Positions 25,582-33,854 of a DNA stretch of 64,000 nt are shown here, one piece after another. This stretch comes from Cellulosimicrobium funkei (GTDB lineage Bacteria > Actinomycetota > Actinomycetes > Actinomycetales > Cellulomonadaceae), in assembly GCF_004519295.1 (NCBI RefSeq), contig NZ_SOZH01000007.1, positions 1-64,000 of the forward strand. The letters are read 5' to 3'. A program made the position numbers and the translations under genes. Within the stretch, counting starts at the first letter, position 1; each line of letters begins with the position of its first letter. The notes below the pieces were generated by a model that was not told where the DNA came from, ran no database searches, and saw only the letters and a program-made list of their open reading frames with translations.

Positions 25582-26754
25582 CTAGGGCTCGACCCAGCCG
25601 CCCGACGCCGCGCTGCGCTCGACCGCGTCGAGCACGCGCTGGACCACCAGGCCGTCCGCGAAGGTCGGCGCCGGGTGCGTCCCCGCGGCGATGCCCTCGA
25701 CCAGGTCGACGACCTGGTGCGTGAAGGCGTGCTCGTAGCCGAGGCCGTGGCCCGCGGGCCACCAGTGCCCGACGTACGCGTGCTGCGGCTCCGTCACGAC
25801 GATGCGGCGGAAGCCCGCGACGGCCGGGTCGTCGGCGGCGTCGAAGTAGTGCAGGACGTTCATGTCCTCGAAGTCGAACGCGACCGAGCCCTTCGACCCG
25901 TTGATCTCCAGCCGGATCGCGTTCTTGCGGCCGTAGGCGAACCGGGTCGCCTCGAACGTGCCGATCGCGCCGCCGGACATCCGGGCGAGGAAGATCGCGG
26001 CGTCGTCCACGGTGACGGGGCCGCGCTCGGTGCCGCCCTGTCCTGAGAGACCGGCGAACTCCGTCGCGACGGGTCGCTCCTTGACGAACGTCTCGAGCAG
26101 GCCGGAGACGCTCGTGATCCGCTCGCCGGTGATGAACTGGGCGAGGTCGATCACGTGCGCGCCGATGTCGCCGAGCGCGCCGCTGCCCGCCTTGGTCTTG
26201 TCCAGACGCCACGACAGGGGCGCGTCCTCGTCCGCGATCCAGTCCTGGAGGTACTGCGCGCGCACGTGCCGCACGGCGCCGATGCGGCCGTCGGCCACGA
26301 GCTGGCGCGCGAGCTGGATCGCCGGCACGCGGCGGTAGGTGAAGCCCACCATCGCGACCTGCCCGCGCCGCGCGGCGACCTCGGCTGCCGCGACCATCTT
26401 CTCGGCCTCGGCGACCGTGTTCGCGAGCGGCTTCTCGCAGAGCACGTGCTTGCCGGCCTCGAGCGCGGCGATCGCGATCTCGGCGTGGGTGTCGCCGGGC
26501 GTGCACACGTCGACGAGGTCGACGTCGTCCCGGCCGACGAGCGCCTGCCAGCTCGTCTCCGTGGACTCCCAGCCGAGCCGCTGCGCGGCGGCGGCGACCG
26601 CCTCCGGGTTGCGGCCGCCGAGGACCCGCATCCGCGGGTCGAGGGGGAGGTCGAAGAACCGGGGGGCGGTCCGCCAGGCCTGCGAGTGCGCTGCCCCCAT
26701 GAACGAGTACCCGACCATGCCGACGCCGAGCTGCGCGCCGTCGTTTCCTGCCAT
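25582..26754 (-). CDS. Gfo/Idh/MocA family oxidoreductase (locus 2)
   Basis: A 390-residue NAD(P)-dependent sugar oxidoreductase. The Rossmann motif is GMVGYSFMGAAHS, the lysine motif is CEKPLANTV and the catalytic His lies in GDIGAHVIDLA. The substrate-side half contains GFTYRRVPAIQLAR and the aromatic stretch AYVGHWWPAGHGLGYEHAF, suited to a sugar. AAGGAA lies six bases before the ATG at 26754; an upstream in-frame start at 26790 would give 12 extra residues with no family support. Unlike locus 1, it lies after the ABC genes. Confidence 0.9.
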   Translation of the reverse strand: MAGNDGAQLGVGMVGYSFMGAAHSQAWRTAPRFFDLPLDPRMRVLGGRNPEAVAAAAQRLGWESTETSWQALVGRDDVDLVDVCTPGDTHAEIAIAALEAGKHVLCEKPLANTVAEAEKMVAAAEVAARRGQVAMVGFTYRRVPAIQLARQLVADGRIGAVRHVRAQYLQDWIADEDAPLSWRLDKTKAGSGALGDIGAHVIDLAQFITGERITSVSGLLETFVKERPVATEFAGLSGQGGTERGPVTVDDAAIFLARMSGGAIGTFEATRFAYGRKNAIRLEINGSKGSVAFDFEDMNVLHYFDAADDPAVAGFRRIVVTEPQHAYVGHWWPAGHGLGYEHAFTHQVVDLVEGIAAGTHPAPTFADGLVVQRVLDAVERSAASGGWVEP

Positions 26755-26781
26755 GACGTTCCTTCCGTGCTTCTCACGGCG

Positions 26782-26828
26782 CACGCCCACGGTCCGGCCG
26801 GGCGGTACCCGGGCGGACCGTGGGCGTG
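26782..26828 (-). terminator. hairpin after the locus 2 binding-protein gene
   Basis: A perfect 15-bp outer stem (CACGCCCACGGTCCG, 26782-26796, with 26814-26828) with a further CCGGG/CCCGG inner stem. As in locus 1, a strong hairpin directly follows the binding-protein gene. Confidence 0.65.
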
Positions 26829-26873
26829 GTCCGCGTGCTTCCTGCTGCGTGCTGACGGGTGTCAGCGGGTCCG

Positions 26874-27941
26874 TCAGGACTGGAACGCGGTGGGCAGGTA
26901 CTGGTCGACGTTGTCCTTCGTCACGACGGGCGCGAAGAGCTGGACCGTGCGCGGCACGTCGGACGACGCGAGGTCGCTGAGGTTCTTCTCGTGCGCCACG
27001 AGGCGAGCGAGCTTGATGCCGTCCGCGGCCTGCGTCGACGGGTAGACGACCGTCGCCTGGAGGACGGAGTCACCGGCCTGGATGTGCTCCATGACCTGCT
27101 TCGAGCCGGCGCCGCCGACCATGAAGAACTCGTCGCGGCCCGCGTTCTCGATCGCGGAGAGCACGCCGACGCCCTGGTCGTCGTCGTGGTTCCAGATGGC
27201 GTCGATCTGCGGCGCGGCCTGGAGGAGGTTGGCCGTCGCGGCCTCGCCACCCTGGACCGTGAAGTCCGCGGCGACGCGGTTGTCGACGTCGAGGCCGCAG
27301 TCGGACAGCGCGTCCTCGAAGCCCTGGCTGCGGTCCTGCGTGAGCGGCAGCGAGTCGATGCCGGCGATCTCGGCGACCACCGCGTCCGGGTTGTCGCCCA
27401 GCTGCTCGCAGATGTACTGACCGGCGCTCACGCCCATGCCGTAGTTGTCACCGAGGACGGTGGTCCGCGCCGCGAACGGGCTGGAGAACTCGCGGTCGAC
27501 GTTGATGACGGGGATCCCGGCGTCCATCGCCTTGGTCGCGACCTCGGTGAGCGCGGCGCCGTCGAACGGCAGCAGCACGATCGCGTCGACGCCGTCGTTG
27601 ATGAAGCCCTCGATCTGGCTGATCTGGACGTTCACGTCGTTCGTGCCGTCGGCGACACGGAGCTCGACGTCCTCGTACTCCGCGGCCTCCGCCTCGGCGG
27701 CGGTCGTGATGGCGCCCATCCAGCCGTGGTCGGCGGCGGGGGCCGAGAAGCCGATGACGATCGGGTCGCCCGGGGCGTCGTTGTCGGAGACGGCCTGGTT
27801 GGCGCTGCCCCCGCCGTCGCCCTCGGCCGTGCCCTCGTCCTGCGGCGTGTTGGAGGTGCACGCCGTCGCGATCAGCGCGATCGAGGCGGCCGAGACCGTC
27901 GCGAGCATGATGCGGCGGCGGAGGGTGGTGCGTGCGGACAT
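26874..27941 (-). CDS. ABC transporter sugar-binding lipoprotein, RbsB type (locus 2)
   Basis: A 355-residue lipoprotein with lipobox IATAC (lipidated Cys near 28) and a Gly/Glu/Asp-rich linker. The type 1 binding domain (about 50-350) shows IVIGFSAPAADHGWMGAITT, VDAIVLLPFDGAALT, GIPVINVDREF and IDAIWNHDDDQGVGVL, all characteristic of ribose/galactose-type binding proteins. AAGGAG lies 6-7 bases before the ATG. It differs clearly from the locus 1 protein, so the two systems may take related but distinct ligands. Confidence 0.9.
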   Translation of the reverse strand: MSARTTLRRRIMLATVSAASIALIATACTSNTPQDEGTAEGDGGGSANQAVSDNDAPGDPIVIGFSAPAADHGWMGAITTAAEAEAAEYEDVELRVADGTNDVNVQISQIEGFINDGVDAIVLLPFDGAALTEVATKAMDAGIPVINVDREFSSPFAARTTVLGDNYGMGVSAGQYICEQLGDNPDAVVAEIAGIDSLPLTQDRSQGFEDALSDCGLDVDNRVAADFTVQGGEAATANLLQAAPQIDAIWNHDDDQGVGVLSAIENAGRDEFFMVGGAGSKQVMEHIQAGDSVLQATVVYPSTQAADGIKLARLVAHEKNLSDLASSDVPRTVQLFAPVVTKDNVDQYLPTAFQS

Positions 27942-28058
27942 GGGATCTCCTTCGATGCTGTCCTGCGGGTGGAACCTCAGGGGAACTGGCGGGGTGTGGG
28001 TGGTGCGGGACTCGTCCGGCTGCGGCGGGGTGCGGGGGTGCCGCGGGGCTCGGGGTCG

Positions 28059-29099
28059 CTAGGTGGTGCGCCGGGAGAGGCGCTGCTGGAGCAGGACCGC
28101 GCCGACGATGATCGCGCCCTTGGCGATCTGCTGCACCGAGCTGTCGATGTTGTTGATGATGAAGACGTTCGTGAGCGTCGTGAAGATCAGGACGCCGAGG
28201 ACGGTGCCGACGATCGTGCCCCGGCCGCCCGCGAGGAGCGTGCCGCCGACGACGACCGCCGCGATGGTGTCGAGCTCCATGAGCAGGCCGTTGGTCGAGG
28301 AGCCGGCGCTCGTGCGGGCGAGGATCATGACGCCGGCGATGCCCGCGGTCAGGCCGGACAGCGCGTACACGTACAGGAGGTGGCGCTTGACCTTGATGCC
28401 TGCGAGGCGCGCAGCCTCGGCGTTGCCGCCGACGGCGACGGTCCGGCGGCCGAACGTCGTGCGGTTGAAGAGGAACCAGCCGAGCACGGCGACGACCGCG
28501 AAGATCCACACGATCTTCGGGACCCCGAGGAGGTTGCCGCGGAAGACGTCGTTGAACGCGTCGACCTGGACGATCTGCGTGCGCTTCTGCGCGATGAGCT
28601 CGGCGAGACCGCGCGCGGCGACGAGCATCGCGAGCGTCGCGATGAACGCGACGACCTTCCCGTAGGCGACGATCAGGCCGTTGAGGAGGCCGGCGCCGAT
28701 GCCCACCGCGAGCGCGCAGATCACCATGACGACCCAGCCGTACGACTGCGTCGCGAGCGTCGTCGCCCAGACGGACGCCAGGCCGAGCACCGAGCCGACG
28801 GAGAGGTCGATGCCGCCCGTCGTGATGACGAAGGTCATCCCGATGGCCACGACGCCGACGACCGACCCGAGGCTGAGGATGGTCATGAGGTTGCTGACGC
28901 TCAGGAACCGCTCGCCGCCCGTCGCGAAGCCCACGACGCACAGGAGGAGCAGAGCGACGACGAGGCCGATGTTCCGCCCCGCGGCGCCGGACATGAACCC
29001 GCTCCTGCGGCGTTCGCCCGCGGCCTTCTCGACCCGGGCCGACTCGTCGGCCTCCGGCTTCTTCGTCGGCATCGACGCCGACACCTGCTGCTCGCTCAC
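28059..29099 (-). CDS. ABC transporter permease, RbsC type (locus 2)
   Basis: A 346-residue permease with a charged N-terminal tail (1-40) and about ten membrane segments. GGIDLSVGSVLGLASV and GGTLLAGGRGTIVGT are the family blocks. The GTG start overlaps the stop of the ATPase gene (GTGA), and AAGGA lies upstream. It is the only permease of locus 2, so it should act as a homodimer, whereas locus 1 encodes two. Confidence 0.9.
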   Translation of the reverse strand: MSEQQVSASMPTKKPEADESARVEKAAGERRRSGFMSGAAGRNIGLVVALLLLCVVGFATGGERFLSVSNLMTILSLGSVVGVVAIGMTFVITTGGIDLSVGSVLGLASVWATTLATQSYGWVVMVICALAVGIGAGLLNGLIVAYGKVVAFIATLAMLVAARGLAELIAQKRTQIVQVDAFNDVFRGNLLGVPKIVWIFAVVAVLGWFLFNRTTFGRRTVAVGGNAEAARLAGIKVKRHLLYVYALSGLTAGIAGVMILARTSAGSSTNGLLMELDTIAAVVVGGTLLAGGRGTIVGTVLGVLIFTTLTNVFIINNIDSSVQQIAKGAIIVGAVLLQQRLSRRTT

Positions 29100-30616
29100 G
29101 CGACACTTCCTTCCATGACCATGTCGAGCACCTGGTGCTCGTCGATGGAGCTCGAGGGCCCCTCGTGGACGACGCGACCCTCGGAGACGACGAGGACGCG
29201 GTCGGCGAGGCCGAGGACTTCGGGGATCTCGCTGGACACGACGACGACGGCGGCACCCTCGTCGGCGAGCCTGCGGATGAGGGCGTAGATCTCGGCGCGC
29301 GCGCCGACGTCGACGCCGCGCGTGGGCTCGTCGAGGAGCAGCACGCGGCAGCCGTGGACGAGCCAGCGGGCGAGCATCGCCTTCTGCTGGTTGCCGCCCG
29401 ACAGCGTGCGGATGGCCCGGTCGACGCCGGTGGGGCGCAGCTCGAGCGAGTCGGCCTGCTCCTTGGCCGCCTTGCGCTCGGCGCTCTCGTCGAGGAGACC
29501 GAAGCGCGCGAAGCGCGAGAACGTCGAGAGCGTGACGTTGCGGTAGACGGGCTCGTCGAGGAGCAGGCCCTGGCTCTTGCGCTCCTCGGGCGCGAGCCCG
29601 ATCCCGGCACCGACGGCGGAGGCGACGGACCCGGACCGCAGCCTCGTCGAGTCGACGGTCACGGTGCCCGCGGTCGCCTTGCGTGCCCCGTAGACCGTCT
29701 CGATGATCTCCGAGCGGCCCGCGCCCACGAGCCCGGCGAGGCCGACGATCTCCCCGGCGCGCACCTGGAACGACACGTCCGCGAACACGCCGCGCAGGCT
29801 CAGTCCCGCGACGTCGAGCACGACGGGAGCGGCGTCCACCGGGCCGTCGGAGTCCGGGAAGACGTACTCGACCGAGCGGCCGGTCATGAGCGTGATGAGC
29901 TTCGCCGTCGGGGTCTCGGACACCGGGAGGTTCTGCGCGACGGTCCGGCCGTCCTTGAGGACGGTGATGCGGTCGCCGATCTCGCGGATCTCCTCGAGCC
30001 GGTGGGAGATGTAGACGACGGCGACCCCCGCCTTGGTCAGCTCCTTGACGACACGGAAGAGGTTGCCCACCTCCTCGGAGTCGAGCACCGCCGAGGGCTC
30101 GTCCATGATGATGACGCGCGCGTCGTGGGACAGCGCCCGGGCCATGGAGACGATCTGCTTGCCGGCGGCCGACAGCCGTCCGACCTCCGTGCTCGGCGAG
30201 ACCTCCGAGTGCCCGAGCCGCTGGAGCAGCTCGCGCGTCTTGCGCACCGCCTCGCGACGCTGGGAGAACCCCATGGTCGCGAGCTCGTGCCCGAGGTAGA
30301 CGTTCTCCGCGACGGTCAGGCCGTCGACGACGTCGAGCTCCTGGTACATCGTCGCGACGCCGTGCTTCAGCGCTGCCACGGGGTCGGAGATGGTGATGGG
30401 CTCGCCGTCGAGGAGGATCTGGCCCTCGGTGGGCTGGTGAGCACCGGCGAGCACCTTGATGAGCGTGGACTTGCCGGCCCCGTTCTGGCCGAGGAGACAG
30501 TGGACCTCGCCCGGGAGGATCTCGAGATCGACGCCGTCGAGCGCACGAGCCCCGGGGAAGACCTTGACGATGCCCTGCATCTGCAGGAGCGGCTGGGGAG
30601 GGTCTGCGGTGACCAT
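29096..30616 (-). CDS. sugar ABC transporter ATP-binding protein, RbsA type (locus 2, first gene)
   Basis: A 506-residue double ABC ATPase. Domain 1 (about 8-245) has GQNGAGKST and VIIMDEPSAVL with an altered signature, LSAAGKQ. Domain 2 (about 262-500) has the family's degenerate GLVGAGRSE, an intact LSGGNQQK and LLLDEPTRGVD. The ATG lies six bases after the -10 hexamer TAGGTT, so the message from the near promoter is probably leaderless. It is the first gene of locus 2, followed by a coupled permease gene. Confidence 0.92.
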   Translation of the reverse strand: MVTADPPQPLLQMQGIVKVFPGARALDGVDLEILPGEVHCLLGQNGAGKSTLIKVLAGAHQPTEGQILLDGEPITISDPVAALKHGVATMYQELDVVDGLTVAENVYLGHELATMGFSQRREAVRKTRELLQRLGHSEVSPSTEVGRLSAAGKQIVSMARALSHDARVIIMDEPSAVLDSEEVGNLFRVVKELTKAGVAVVYISHRLEEIREIGDRITVLKDGRTVAQNLPVSETPTAKLITLMTGRSVEYVFPDSDGPVDAAPVVLDVAGLSLRGVFADVSFQVRAGEIVGLAGLVGAGRSEIIETVYGARKATAGTVTVDSTRLRSGSVASAVGAGIGLAPEERKSQGLLLDEPVYRNVTLSTFSRFARFGLLDESAERKAAKEQADSLELRPTGVDRAIRTLSGGNQQKAMLARWLVHGCRVLLLDEPTRGVDVGARAEIYALIRRLADEGAAVVVVSSEIPEVLGLADRVLVVSEGRVVHEGPSSSIDEHQVLDMVMEGSVA

Positions 30617-30622
30617 GCGGTG

Positions 30623-30651
30623 AACCTAGCGAACCTTTTGACGAGCGTCAA
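30623..30651 (-). promoter_or_regulatory. near promoter of locus 2 with perfect 14-bp palindrome
   Basis: TTGACG (30646-30651), 17-bp spacer and TAGGTT (30623-30628) lead straight into the ATPase start. TTGACGAGCGTCAA at 30638-30651 is a perfect palindrome (TTGACG-AG-CGTCAA) covering the -35 element. A repressor bound there would block RNA polymerase. Confidence 0.7.
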
Positions 30652-30927
30652 TCATAAGGTTGTCGTCTTTTGCCACTGTTACCACTCCGTGACCGACAAA
30701 AGTGTGCGCGCCCTGATCCCGAATGGGAACGCTCCCGCCGCTCCCGGGGTGCCACGGGGTGCTGCGGAGGCGATAGTGTCCGGCAAGCCCTGCACGAGCA
30801 GGGATGCCGAAGATGCGACGTGCGATCGGGGACCAGGGGGAGCTCGTGGGGCGGTCGTCGCCCGGACCGGAGGCCCACCGTCGGACCTCCACACCTTTCG
30901 ACGACGTCCATGTCGCCTTGGGAGGGG

Positions 30928-30956
30928 ACAGTAGGGTACCTTTTGGCGATCGTCAA
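30928..30956 (-). promoter_or_regulatory. far promoter of locus 2 with the same operator type
   Basis: TTGACG (30951-30956), 17-bp spacer and TACTGT (30928-30933). The plus strand at 30943-30956 reads TTGGCGATCGTCAA, one base off a perfect palindrome. The following block GTCAAGCAAAAGCCGA (30952-30967) is identical to that upstream of locus 1. A transcript from here would have a leader of about 305 bases before the ATPase gene. Confidence 0.6.
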
Positions 30957-31017
30957 GCAAAAGCCGATGACTCGTCCGCCTGGTACGGACGACCGACGAG
31001 AGGCTCCGTGATTCACT

Positions 31018-32205
31018 GTGCCCATGGAGGAACTGCTGAAGTTCGCGCCGCGCCCGACCGGTGCCGGCGACATGTTCCAGCTGCTCCGGGACGGTCAGCC
31101 GCGCACCCGTGCGGACCTCGCAGCGATCACGGGACAGGCGCGGTCCACCATCGCCGCGCGGATCGACCTCCTCATGTCGGCCGGCCTCATCGCCCCCGCG
31201 GGCGAGGCCAGCTCGACCGGCGGGCGCCCGCCCGTGACCTTCGCCTTCAGCCCTGAGGCGCGCATCGTGCTCGCCGTGGACCTCGGCGCGACCCACGCCC
31301 GCCTCGCCGTCACGGACCTCGCGTCCAACGTGCTCGCCGAGACCGACGCCGCCCTCGCGATCGCGGACGGGCCCGACGTCGTCCTGTCCTGGGTCGCGGA
31401 CACCGGCGAGAAGCTCGTCGCGACCACGGGGCGCAGCATCGACGACCTGGTCAGCGTCGGCGTCGGCCTCCCCGGCCCCGTCGAGCACTCCTCCGGGCGG
31501 CCCATCAACCCGCCGATCATGCCCGCGTGGGACGACGTCGACGTCCCCGGGATCCTGCAGAAGCGGTTCGACGCCTCCGTGCTCGTCGACAACGACGTGA
31601 ACATCATGGCGCTGGGCGAGCACCGCACCGCGTGGCCCGCGGTCACCGACATGCTCTTCGTCAAGGTCGCGACGGGCATCGGCTCGGGCATCATCGCCGA
31701 CGGCGAGCTCCGGCGCGGCGCGCAGGGCGCCGCGGGCGACATCGGGCACGTCGCCGTCCCCAGCGCCGCCGACGTCCCGTGCCGCTGCGGCAACGTGGGC
31801 TGCCTGGAGGCCGTCGCGAGCGGCCAGGCAGTCGCCGCAGCCCTCGCCGCCGCGGGCCTCGACGCGACCACCAGCTCCGACGTCGTCGCGCTCGTCCGCG
31901 GCGGCGACCTCGCCGCGAGCCAGGCCGTGCGCCAGGCCGGGCGCGACATCGGCTCCGTGCTCGCGGCGTGCGTCAGCCTGCTCAACCCCTCGCTCATCGT
32001 CATCGGTGGCATCGTCGCCGAGGCGGGCGAGCACCTCATCGCGGGCATCCGCGAGATCGTCTACCAGCGCTCGCTGCCCCTCGCGACGCAGCACCTGCGC
32101 ATCGTCACCTCGCAGGCACGAGGTCAGGCCGGCGTGCTCGGTGCGAGCGCCATGGCCGTCGATCACGTACTCTCGCCCGCAGCGATCGACGCGCTCATCG
32201 CCTGA
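31018..32205 (+). CDS. ROK family transcriptional regulator, likely controller of both loci
   Basis: A 395-residue ROK protein of the NagC/XylR repressor type. The N-terminal winged-helix domain (about 18-75, TRADLAAITGQARSTIAARIDLL) binds DNA. The sugar-kinase-like domain (80-395) has the DLGATHARLAV phosphate motif, DNDVNIMALGEH with the catalytic-type Asp, and the zinc motif CRCGNVGCLEA. Intact kinase motifs leave open that it binds a free sugar as inducer. The start is GTG at 31018 or ATG at 31024; neither has a well-spaced ribosome-binding site. It is divergent from locus 2 and starts an operon with thuA and the aldolase gene. Confidence 0.85.
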   Translation: MPMEELLKFAPRPTGAGDMFQLLRDGQPRTRADLAAITGQARSTIAARIDLLMSAGLIAPAGEASSTGGRPPVTFAFSPEARIVLAVDLGATHARLAVTDLASNVLAETDAALAIADGPDVVLSWVADTGEKLVATTGRSIDDLVSVGVGLPGPVEHSSGRPINPPIMPAWDDVDVPGILQKRFDASVLVDNDVNIMALGEHRTAWPAVTDMLFVKVATGIGSGIIADGELRRGAQGAAGDIGHVAVPSAADVPCRCGNVGCLEAVASGQAVAAALAAAGLDATTSSDVVALVRGGDLAASQAVRQAGRDIGSVLAACVSLLNPSLIVIGGIVAEAGEHLIAGIREIVYQRSLPLATQHLRIVTSQARGQAGVLGASAMAVDHVLSPAAIDALIA

Positions 32206-32274
32206 GCGCGGTCGACGGGGGCCGCTGCCCGCGCGCGCGGGCGCGACGAGTGTGACGAAGCACGAGGAGGAGTC

Positions 32275-32940
32275 ATGACCGAGCGGAACCGTCGAGCGCT
32301 CGTGGTCCGGGGCGGGTGGCCCGGGCACGCACCCGAGGAGGCCGCCGAGCTGTTCATCCCGTTCCTCGAGGCGTCCGGCTACGACGTGACGCTCGAGGGG
32401 TCGCTCGAGGCGTACGCCGACGAGGAGTTCATGACGAGCCTCGACCTCGTCGTGCAGTGCTGGACGATGGGCGAGATCCTCCCGGACGAGATGCGCGGCC
32501 TGCGCACGGCCATCGCGAACGGCACCGGGTTCGCGGGCTGGCACGGCGGCATCGTCGACTCGTTCCGGCTCGCCACCGACTACCTGCAGATGGTGGGCGG
32601 GCAGTTCGCCGCCCACGCGCACGACCTCGTGGACCACACGATCGAGATCGTGCCCGAGCGCGGGGACCACCCGATCGTCGCGGGGATCGACTCGATCGCG
32701 CTGCACTCGGAGCAGTACTGGGTGCTCGCCGACTCGTACAACGACGTCCTCGCGACGACGACGATCCTCCCGCGCGACGGCGACCCGTGGCACGAGCCCG
32801 TCGTCTCCCCCGCCGTGTGGACGCGACGCTGGGGCGCCGGGCGCATCTTCGTGTGCGCGGCGGGGCACCAGCTCGCCGACCTCGAGGTGCCTCCGATCCG
32901 CACGATCGTCGAGCGCGGCATCCTCTGGGCGAGCCGCTGA
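32275..32940 (+). CDS. thuA: single-domain cytoplasmic ThuA-like protein
   Basis: A 221-residue ThuA-family protein without a signal peptide. Family-type blocks are FAGWHGGIVDSFR, MVGGQFAAHAHD, EQYWVLADSYNDVLATT and GAGRIFVCAAGHQ. ThuA was named for trehalose utilisation in rhizobia, where with ThuB it processes keto-disaccharides; the exact reaction is not settled to my knowledge. GAGGAGGAG lies close upstream of the ATG. It is cotranscribed with the ROK gene and the aldolase gene (10-bp gap), which suggests a cytosolic step parallel to the secreted ThuA domains. Confidence 0.85.
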   Translation: MTERNRRALVVRGGWPGHAPEEAAELFIPFLEASGYDVTLEGSLEAYADEEFMTSLDLVVQCWTMGEILPDEMRGLRTAIANGTGFAGWHGGIVDSFRLATDYLQMVGGQFAAHAHDLVDHTIEIVPERGDHPIVAGIDSIALHSEQYWVLADSYNDVLATTTILPRDGDPWHEPVVSPAVWTRRWGAGRIFVCAAGHQLADLEVPPIRTIVERGILWASR

Positions 32941-32950
32941 GCCCGCGCGC

Positions 32951-33850
32951 ATGACCGCGTTCCGCGGCCTGCTCGCCTACCCGATCACGCCCCTCACCGA
33001 CGACGACGCCCCCGACCTCGACGCTCTCGGCCGCCTGGTCCGGGACGCCGCCGGGGCCGGGGTCGACGGCGTCGTGGTGCTCGCGTCGTCGGGCGCCGGG
33101 GTCACGTTCGACCCGGACGAGCGTGACGCCGTCGTGCGGGCGGCCGTGGCCGCGGGGTCGACGGGCCCCACAGCCGTACCCGTCCACGTCGCCGTGAGCG
33201 GCGCGTCGACGCGCGAGGTCCTCGCACGGTCCCGTGCCGCGCGCGACGCGGGCGCCGACGGGCTCGTGCTCGCGCCGTTCTCCTACCTCCCGCTCGACGA
33301 GGCGGAGGTCGTGGCGCTGTTCGAGGCGGTCGCGGCGGACGTCGACCTGCCGGTGTGCTTCTACAACCGCAGCGTCCAGACCGCGTACGACCTCACGCCG
33401 GGCGCCCTGGCGCACCTCGCCCGCACGACGAACGTCGTCGCGGTCAAGGACGCGGCGTCGACGCCCGCGCGACCCGGGGGGCGGGTCGCCGAGCTGCGGG
33501 CCGCGACCGACGGCCTAGGCGTGAGCGTCGGGCTGAGCGGCGACGTCCCTCTCGTGCGCGGCGCCGAGCCGGCCGACGCCTGGCACACCGGGCTCGCCGC
33601 GCTCGTCCCGGCGGAGTACGTCGCGCTCCGCCGCGCCCGCACCGCGCGCGCGGTGCCCGACGCGCGGGTCGCCCGCTGGCTGCACGACCTGACCGCCGCG
33701 CTCGCCGACCTGCGCCCGGTGAGCGGGTTCCACGCTCTCGCCACCCTGCTCGGCGTGCCGACCGCTCCCCCGCGCGGGCCGTCGCTCCCCGTCCCGCCCG
33801 ACGGCGTCGCGCGGCTGCGCGAGGTCGTCGCCCGGCGGCCTGGGGGCTGA
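32951..33850 (+). CDS. dihydrodipicolinate synthase (DapA) family aldolase
   Basis: A 299-residue class I aldolase-type TIM barrel. The Schiff-base lysine is in VVAVKDAAS and the general-acid tyrosine in CFYNRSVQT. The usual GTTGE pyruvate-carboxylate motif is replaced by SSGAGV, so it is unlikely to be a true DapA. Family members cleave or form 2-keto acids and keto-sugar acids. It follows thuA by 10 bases and is the last gene of the ROK operon, five bases before a convergent gene. A role in breaking down the oxidised sugar is inference. Confidence 0.8.
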   Translation: MTAFRGLLAYPITPLTDDDAPDLDALGRLVRDAAGAGVDGVVVLASSGAGVTFDPDERDAVVRAAVAAGSTGPTAVPVHVAVSGASTREVLARSRAARDAGADGLVLAPFSYLPLDEAEVVALFEAVAADVDLPVCFYNRSVQTAYDLTPGALAHLARTTNVVAVKDAASTPARPGGRVAELRAATDGLGVSVGLSGDVPLVRGAEPADAWHTGLAALVPAEYVALRRARTARAVPDARVARWLHDLTAALADLRPVSGFHALATLLGVPTAPPRGPSLPVPPDGVARLREVVARRPGG

Positions 33851-33854
33851 GGCG

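Larger units (their letters stand above)
30617..31017. other. 401-bp divergent control region between locus 2 and the ROK operon
   Basis: No gene is apparent. It holds two minus-strand promoters with overlapping palindromes (30623-30651 and 30928-30956) and a small CCCTGC/GCAGGG hairpin (30788-30803). I do not see a convincing plus-strand promoter for the ROK gene, although plus-strand TTGACG (30638) and TTGGCG (30943) occur inside the palindromes and could serve as -35 elements. Confidence 0.6.

Noticed and set aside
19225-26046. A long plus-strand open frame opposite locus 2
   Set aside because: Same reasoning: no recognisable domain, and the minus strand encodes well-supported proteins.
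32951-33850. True dihydrodipicolinate synthase (dapA)
   Set aside because: The GTTGE motif is replaced and the gene sits in a sugar operon, not a lysine-synthesis context.
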